Shown: positions 57,304 through 64,000 of the stretch, piece after piece
Numbering within the stretch: position 1 is the stretch's first letter
Layout of the letters: the number at the start of each line of letters is the position of its first letter
From: Chiridota heheva
Lineage: Eukaryota > Echinodermata > Holothuroidea > Apodida > Chiridotidae
Length of the DNA stretch: 64,000 bases
Direction of reading: 5' to 3'
NCBI GenBank assembly: GCA_020152595.1
Contig: JAIGNY010001857.1
Coordinates: forward strand, 697,001-761,000
Notes under the pieces: model-generated
What the model was told of the DNA's origin: nothing
Databases searched by the model: none
The model's input: the letters and a program-made list of their open reading frames with translations, nothing else
Translations under genes and position numbers: made by a program

Positions 57304-58400
57304 AGGTAGGGCTAAAGCGCTAAAGCAGGCCAAATCCGAAATCCGAGCTGCCAAAGCGCGTACAGCTGCTAAGTGCTAAGTCGGGAAATAGACCAAGTCC
57401 CAGCTCCGTCACAGGTTGCGCTTTTGGTTGGTCCTCATTCATGTCATTGATGCATGATGGGTCCCTTTGCTCCCTTCCCCATACAACTTTTAGATCTACC
57501 CCTAGGGTACAGGTATAAATTAATAAATCTATCTTATATGCAGAAATATGACAATTATAGGCAAAAATTTACACCAAAAATTACAAAACAATTCCCATTG
57601 ACTTAACACGCGGATTATTTTCCCAGTCCCAGCTCCGTCACAGGTTGCGCTTTTGGATGGCCCTCATTGGTGCATGGTGGGCCCCTTTTCACACCAATGA
57701 GGGCCAACCAAAAGCGCAACCTGTGACGGAGCTGGGACTTGGTCTACTTCCCGACTTAGCTGCTTAGCAGCTTGATACGCGCTTTGGCAACTCGGATTTC
57801 GGATTTGGCCTGCTTCAGCGCTTTAGCAGAGCTGGTACTTAGTTTGTTAGGACTTAGGAAGCAGAAGGGACCCATCATGCACCAATGAAGACCAACCAAA
57901 AGCGCAACCTGTGACGGAGCTGGGGCTTAGTCTATTTTCCGAAAATAATCCGCGTGTTAAATCAATAGGAGAATTTTTGGTGTAAATTTTTGACTAAGAT
58001 CGTCATATTTCTGCATTTGAAATAGATTTATCAATCTATATTTACACCCAAGGGGCAGATCTAAAAGTTAAATAGGGTAGGGAGCAGAAGGGACCCACCA
58101 TGCACCAATGAGGGCCAACCAAAAGCGCAACCTGTGACGGAGCTGGGACTTAGTCTATTTTCCGAAAATAATCCGCGTGTTAAGTCAATGGGGAAACTTT
58201 TGTAATTTTTAATGTAAATTTTTGACTATAATTGTCATATTTCTGCATTTAAGATAGATTTATTGATTTATATCTGTACCCTAGGGTAGATCTAAAAGTT
58301 AAATGGGGTATGGAGCAAAAGGGACCCATCATGCACCAATGAGGGCCAACGAAAAGCGCAACCTTTGACGGAGCTGGGACTGAGTCTTATTTTTGTATTT
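57304..58400. repeat. Large inverted-repeat block of a ~225-bp unit
   Basis: Left arm 57308-57440 ('gctaaagcgctaaagcaggc' to 'ttggttggtcctcattc') is the near complement of right arm 57699-57828 ('aatgagggccaaccaaaagc' to 'gcttcagcgctttagcag'). The 'cagctccgtcacaggttgcg' module occurs in left orientation at 57400 and 57631, and in right orientation at 57710, 57900, 58127 and 58353, alternating with 'ttaacacgcggattattttc' modules. The whole is a fold-back structure with extra right-hand copies. Confidence 0.85.
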
Positions 58401-59470
58401 TTCTGATTCTGGGCTTTGGCCCCCCCAAAAGCTCTTTGACCCCGTCTCCAAAATTTCCATTCATTTCACAAACCCTCCACCCTTCCCTTTACATTAATAG
58501 TTTTTGAACTCTGATTAGAGATACATACATTTTTGGATTGCTGCAGGGACAAAAAATGAAATCTGACCCCCAGTGTCAAATATCTTCCTACGCTGCTAAC
58601 GTGATCATATTTATTTGTTTTTCCATGTTTCATAACAAAGAAACATTTGTAACAATATCACGTTAAGACAAAACAAAAATATGGGAGAGAGGGTTAAGTT
58701 AGAAAGGAACCGAAGAGATTGATTGTTTACCAATTCATTCAGTCGTTTCAAACGTGCGTACCCCCTCCCCCTCCCCACCCCTGTCCCCACCACTTAAAAA
58801 TTGCTCCGCGGCCCACGCCCCCTGACATTTATCCAGGCGCCCCTGCCTTTAAGATGTCCAAAATTCTTGTTAGGATATCCGACATTATTTACGATCGGAA
58901 GTTCCTGGAAATACAACTACGAACCCCTTTTGTTCATCCACATAAATCCAATCTCACTGTGCTTGATTCTAAATTAACACCGATATGACGTCATTAGACA
59001 GTATCCTGTGTGTATTGTCTTTGCACAGGAAAGTCCCTTTCTGCGTCAAAGAGAGCTATCAACAAAAAGATCAGCTGACCAACAGACGCATTGTACCGGG
59101 TGCGAGCTGTATCACACGATAAACTTGAAGTCTCGTGTGAACAAATTACCGCTAAACTTTAATTAGGCCCACATCGAAATATGTAACGTTAACCATACAG
59201 GCGTCTCGGCTTAGTCGTCTGTGTTTTCTCAATCTGAAATCATATAAACAGTTACAACTTGTTTGATTGTCAATGTCAGTTTCGTACAGTAATTTGTTGT
59301 GGATTTTTGTAGCGAGTCAATGTGCCACTGTCGTGGTCTCTTATTTTGTTGTTATCGGATGCTATGGTCCTGGATTTGATAGAAGAGATAGATTAGGTCG
59401 CAATCGATGCTCTTGAAAATGAACTTTGGAATTGTATGTGCTAAATGTTTATCAAAAAAAGGTTATTTTG
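58400..59470. other. Interval upstream of the last gene, nothing recognised
   Basis: Probable 5' flank or 5' UTR of the gene starting at 59478. The proline-rich frame at 58719-58988 reflects a C-rich tract. No defined promoter element could be supported. Confidence 0.35.
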
Positions 59471-59477
59471 ACCCACT

Positions 59478-60017
59478 ATGGCTCAAAATAGACTACAACA
59501 AGGCATGGAACGAACGAGTGTGTCTGCAGACGAGGGACACAGGAATGGAGATCCTAACACGTTGAATGATAACATTAGGAATAATTCATCCCCTTCACAA
59601 CCCAGTGGAAATCGCACAAAGTTATCTCTTTACATACCAAGCAAGAACGATCAAATTTCTTTTTCAGATTCTCCAGATTTAGGTATTTCTAGAAGTAGGC
59701 AGTGGAGGACAAGTTCCAGCCCGCATGGTGGATTAAGTAGATCAACACCAAAGTTAAATTTGATTAAAAAGCAAAGTCGTGTAAAAGGACAACAGCATCA
59801 AAACTTAATGAAGATGAAAAGTCTTGGAAGAAGTCACGCCCCAAAAACAGCCATTCCATCCAGTGGAAGCTCTGCAGCAAGTTTAGCTTCACAAGGGTTC
59901 AACTTTCAAAGCAATGAGTTTCGACTAATGCCAAAACTTAATAATGCATTTGTTGACATGTGTGTTGTTGTGGGTATGGATGAAGATACCGGACTCAAAA
60001 TTACTTCAAAATCTCAA
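59478..60017 (+). CDS. First coding exon of an unfinished gene; possible DENN-domain protein
   Basis: The ATG at 59478 (context actATGG) follows an in-frame TGA at 59469-59471, so it is the first possible start. The frame runs 180 codons to the donor CAA|GTAAGT at 60018, phase 0. Residues 1-140 are Ser/Asn/Gln-rich, basic and probably disordered (SRSRQWRTSSSPHGG, LIKKQSRVKGQQ). Residues 153-174 (KLNNAFVDMCVVVGMDEDTGLK) form a hydrophobic strand followed by an acidic turn and resemble the opening of the uDENN domain in DENND5-type Rab exchange factors (FADYFVICGLDTETGLE pattern). That match is from memory and covers only about 17 residues. No downstream exon was recognised in the last 4 kb. 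Confidence 0.6.
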
Positions 60018-61435
60018 GTAAGTGTTGCTCTTTGTCTGAAATAAGATTGCATGAATGTTAATAGTCCAATAAATATGCGTCATATTTTAGATTCATTTCT
60101 GCTAATTTGGAATAACTTCAGAATATTGTTTTATACTCACAACAGTACAGTAGATCCACAGGTGTTCCTAGCGTTTTGGCAACATATATAGGCCGACTCA
60201 TCTAGGCCTAACCTACATATATATATAACAAGGTAGGTCACCTCCTACCGCGACTTTTGAAGTGTATATGAAAATTCCTTCTTTTTTTTTTTATTGACAC
60301 GCGAATCTTAATTTACTCAACTCACATTTGCTGGAGACTACCTTCTTCGTTTATAAGCCACAGTATTTTTGATTTTTTTTCCAATGAGATGTACAAAGGA
60401 TGAATTTTCTATTAAAATTCTGCCCCATTACACGTTAAATGCCCGACAGTTTGCTGCAAACCAAAGAATTATAAACGATGATGTCAGGAAGAAGCAGCAC
60501 TTCAGTATTATTTTGACAAAAACAAACCTGGTGAAGATTACGATGGCATGGTGAACACAATCAAAATTCGATCAGATTGGTCGAAAGTTGAAAAGAGCCA
60601 CTATTAATGTTAACAATTCAAACACGAACATTGAAATGTGTATATGAACTCATGAGAGGAACAAGCAATTGTCACCTGGTAAATTTTTCTATTGTTTACT
60701 GTAAGTTAGTATATATGAACTTTAAGATATATTTGTTTAAAATAAAGTGTAACACTTGACTTTCTTGTTAGCTAAATGAGTAGTAGATGCAGCCTACAAT
60801 TATTGGTGTTGTTTACTGCACACACCAATTCAATTTTTTTTTTTGGATAGGCTTAAGATAGACTCATATATATGTAAGCTACCCATACAGAAAGGAAGGC
60901 CCATTCTATATATCTTTTTTGGTGGGCTCAAATGATTGAACAGGCCCCATTATGATAGCAAGGGACTAAAGGGAACGACCTATTTATCTCTATTTGGTGG
61001 GCCCTATACTTATAATTGACTGGGCCCTTTTGTAAAAATGAATTATGACTTCTTAATGACCTACCTTGTTGTAATGAGTATATAGGTTGCCATAACACTA
61101 GCAACACCTGTAAGTAGATCAGGGTTTGAAAAAGTAGGACAAAAATAGTTGCCCACACTTAAGTAAGCCTCGCCAAGTTGTATAAATGATTGGCGAGTGA
61201 CTTTTTTTTTTCCAACCCTGCAATAGATCATATATTTGTGTACAGTTTTATGCAGCCAAGATCTTCCCAAAGTTAACTGATACATATACTGTAGTTTAGG
61301 ATTTGACTTTTCTTTTTATCATTGTTTCATTGATTTTGTTCTGCTGTGAGAAAGTTGCTTGTGGTTATGGCTTTTCTCATTGTATTTTCAGCCCCCTCTC
61401 AAGCTGCTGCACATGTAGTAGTAGCTTAGAAGTAA
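60018..61435 (+). other. Probable intron of the gene at 59478
   Basis: Begins with a good 5' splice site. The short frame at 60369-60554 and a partly repeated 'ggcccattctata / gggcccttttgtaaaa' stretch near 60900-61030 do not support an exon. Confidence 0.4.
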
Positions 61436-61439
61436 TATT

Positions 61440-61890
61440 ACGGAGAAGTCAGGTAGTTCAGTTGGTAGAGTGCACAACTGAGATGCAGGAGGTACCTGGT
61501 TCAAGCCTCTAACCTGTTTGTCCACAGCAATGCACTGTCTGCAGACAGATCGCCGTTCATCAAAGCAGCCTCTGCTTTGATGAACGCCCCTGTCCTCATT
61601 CAGCCCCATTCAGCCTCTGTCCTCATTCAGCTGTTGAGAGAAGTGGTAATGGTTGAATGGCGCTCATCGTCCTTCGGAGGGGACGTTAAGCCATCGGTAC
61701 CGATGGTAGGACAGTCACACCCTACATGTACCTGGTTCTCTTTAACACTTCTCGAAAAAAGTAGGGTTAAAACCCGGTGTTCATCCACTTCCGTTCCGGT
61801 CGCACGAGACTGGCATGTGCTATGAAGGCTATACAGTAGCTTGGCATCTATGCTTGGTATAGGAGTCTTGCCGAGCTCCCATAAGGGAGG
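61440..61890 (+). mobile_element. tRNA-derived SINE, family 3
   Basis: The head 'ggtagttcagttggtagagt' is a strong pol III box A and 'ggttcaagcctc' a strong box B, 31 bases apart. The body includes 'cgtccttcggaggggacgtt', 'aagccatcggtaccgatggt' and 'ggtataggagtcttgccgag'. A 30-base near-duplication ('cctctgtcctcattcagc') lies near 61580-61630. The 3' end and target duplications are not clear. The GGACGTTA motif is shared with the SINE at 18025-18205. Confidence 0.75.
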
Positions 61891-61894
61891 ATCA

Positions 61895-64000
61895 TTTACA
61901 AAACAAAACAATTTTTTTTCTCTGTATCAATGTATTCATATTTTTATCTGCTATATTCTGAGAGCTGTGAAGCAATATTATATTTTCATTTCTTTATTTG
62001 GCATTCCCCCCCCCCCCTCTCTTTCATCTAATGTTTTTAAGTGTTGTGAGCTGTCAGTGTCATGCATGTGTCATGTGTCTGCAATAGGTGTATGCACAGT
62101 AAGATTTACTGCAGTGCAGGGTATTTTGAAAAATCTGACTACTCTTTTGTGACACTGAAACTAATGTACCAATTCAGAACTAACATGATTTTATAAAATA
62201 AAGGAAATGGGTCCAAGGAGATTTGTTTTTGAAACACTGCATGCAAGAATATAAACAAGACTAAACTGTACATGCAGAAGATTCGAACAGTTTTCTGCAA
62301 CATTGAGATCTTGGTGACAAAGTTTACAAAAGCACTTTGGATACATTTAAGCTTTTCAGTAGCTACTGTACCAATATTTCCCAGTACATAACAAGAGAAT
62401 GACATGCCTAATGTTTTAAAAGTTTTTAAGGTTTTTTTTTTGTTTTCTTTCTTTTTTCTTATAAGTATTTAGCCAAATACCTGTTGATTGAGGGTGTGAA
62501 TGAGTTCACCAAACAATTTGTCAGAAGTAGCTACTGTCAATCATAAACTGGCAGAGGATTAACAAACAATGGAATATATGAATTTACAGAGGAATCTGCT
62601 TGTCCATACTGTACAGTCAATAACAACTTTATACACTCATTTTTAATTCAGATCTGAAAATTCAACAAGCTGAAAAAATTCCGGTGTTGACTGATTTTAG
62701 ATATAGTATACTGTATTAGAGTAGCATGCAGATTTGTGTATAACGATGCACCGGAAACGGCATTCAAATTCAGGCCGGATCTGGAACTTGCTGGAACTCA
62801 ATGCAAAGTTCTGGCCGCATATTCTGGTTGGAACAGGAACTTTCAGCCTAATATTTTCATCCATAAAAACAATACAGTACGGTATGTACATACTTGGAAA
62901 TGAATAGTTTTGAGCTTAAAAGGTACATACTGTAAACATATAGGTTAAACGTTAGCTATTAAAAACCATTATAGTGCTGCAAAAAGTTTCATAAAAATCA
63001 GTAATTTTAAATCTCAATTTGCATATTTTATGCAAATTTTGTGATGTATTACAGGGCAACCCTTTTATTTTATTTTGTAAATCCTTTGATTTGTAAATGT
63101 CTATCATTCATTGATGTGGTGCAGCAAATTCTCAACAAAGGCTTTTAAGCCTTTGCCATACCCCCCCCCCCCCCCTCTCCCCATTCCAATTTTAGCAGGA
63201 ATAGACTTTCCCATCATTTCCAGTGACTTAAAAATGTAAGTAAGAAATTTAAAGACATACATAAGGATTTTGATCTGTTTGCCCAGTCATACACCACAAA
63301 TTTTACATGAATTAAAAACTGATCTAACTTGAGCAGCCATAAATCAAAACTGTAAGCGCTATTTTCAAAATTCAAAACCTGACCTTTGTTTTGGTTTCAT
63401 TTCTGTAGCTTATGTATAGTTTTAGCAGGGAGTCAACTTGCCATTTCTAAAATGGCAACTCTCTGATTTTACACATGGCAATTAAAATTTGAGCATTGAA
63501 TGCTGTATGTACTGCTGTGGAGAATATACAGGATCATAACAAACAATTTGTGAAGTTCGATTTCCATCACAACATTTAGCCAGAGTTCAGCTGGAACTGA
63601 AACTTACAAAAATATTAAGTTCTGGGCTACTACATTTATACTGCACTGTTTATAACACAATGAACATTGTGTTATTTTATAACAATAGAAACTCTTCATT
63701 TATAAATAGATATTCATATCAGGGGCCAACTTTACATACAGTATTATCTGATAAGATAATGAAAATCAGATCACAAAAAAAAAGAAAACACATAAAGGTA
63801 ACAAACTGCCCTGCTTAGACTTAAAATCTTATGACAATAAACTTGAATGCTTGTACAATCTAAGTAGCGCAGGCCAGTTTCCTGTCAAGCAATTAAATTG
63901 GAATTGTACTTTGTCCTGTCTCTTAATGTAGCACAACCCTGATTGGCAAAAACTTTTAAACAGGAAGTTGTGTATATTTTGTTTGGCTAATTACCCTGGT
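61895..64000. other. Gene-free interval to window end
   Basis: AT-rich, with a C run at 62005-62017 and another near 63162-63176. No exon with recognisable protein sequence. It could be intron of the gene starting at 59478. Confidence 0.4.

Noticed and set aside
61443-61513. Possible functional tRNA gene
   Set aside because: Good pol III boxes but poor acceptor pairing and a long SINE-type body with no terminator; called as a SINE.

Overview
The window is metazoan genomic DNA: AT-rich, intron-rich, spliceosomal genes carrying many interspersed and tandem repeats. The two genes I can name (MCM3 and PDCL3), the tRNA-derived SINEs and several 3' fragments of non-LTR retrotransposons suit a marine invertebrate, perhaps an echinoderm or another invertebrate deuterostome. 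The organism is inference; nothing here fixes the species.

Layout. About 1-13.7 kb (+): the 3' half of MCM3 (replicative helicase subunit), nine coding exons plus 3' UTR, with introns full of retrotransposon debris. About 13.7-19 kb: intergenic, with an inverted copy of an intronic repeat, a nested satellite with a 17-bp minisatellite, a LINE end and a SINE. About 19.5-31 kb (-): the whole PDCL3 gene (phosducin-like 3, a thioredoxin-fold co-chaperone), convergent with MCM3. Its introns hold three dated SINE insertions of one family and one of another, a 1.2-kb non-autonomous hAT-like element, a LINE copy and three minisatellites; a fourth minisatellite runs from its stop codon. About 31.3-33.1 kb: a SINE and a 778-bp tandem duplication. 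36.3-37.4 kb (+): an intact single-exon gene for a methyltransferase-like protein with a degenerate SAM motif. 37.4-59 kb: gene-poor and repeat-dominated (palindromic minisatellite at 48.7-49.7 kb, AT-rich degenerate array with strand switches at 54.8-57.3 kb, large inverted-repeat block at 57.3-58.4 kb), with one doubtful exon-like segment near 48.1 kb. 59.5-60.0 kb (+): a first coding exon of an unfinished gene, ending in a segment resembling the start of a uDENN domain.

Two cross-cutting points. (1) Both named genes are one base out of frame at an exon with a short homopolymer, although the rest of each model closes exactly; consensus indel error is the simplest explanation, pseudogenisation the alternative. 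(2) Many repeat insertions keep readable target-site duplications, so the order of events can be partly reconstructed. I found no CRISPR array, operon or prokaryotic feature, and no convincing undescribed multi-gene system. The best leads are the methyltransferase-like gene, the palindrome array, the GC-AG intron and the repeat architecture around 57-58 kb.
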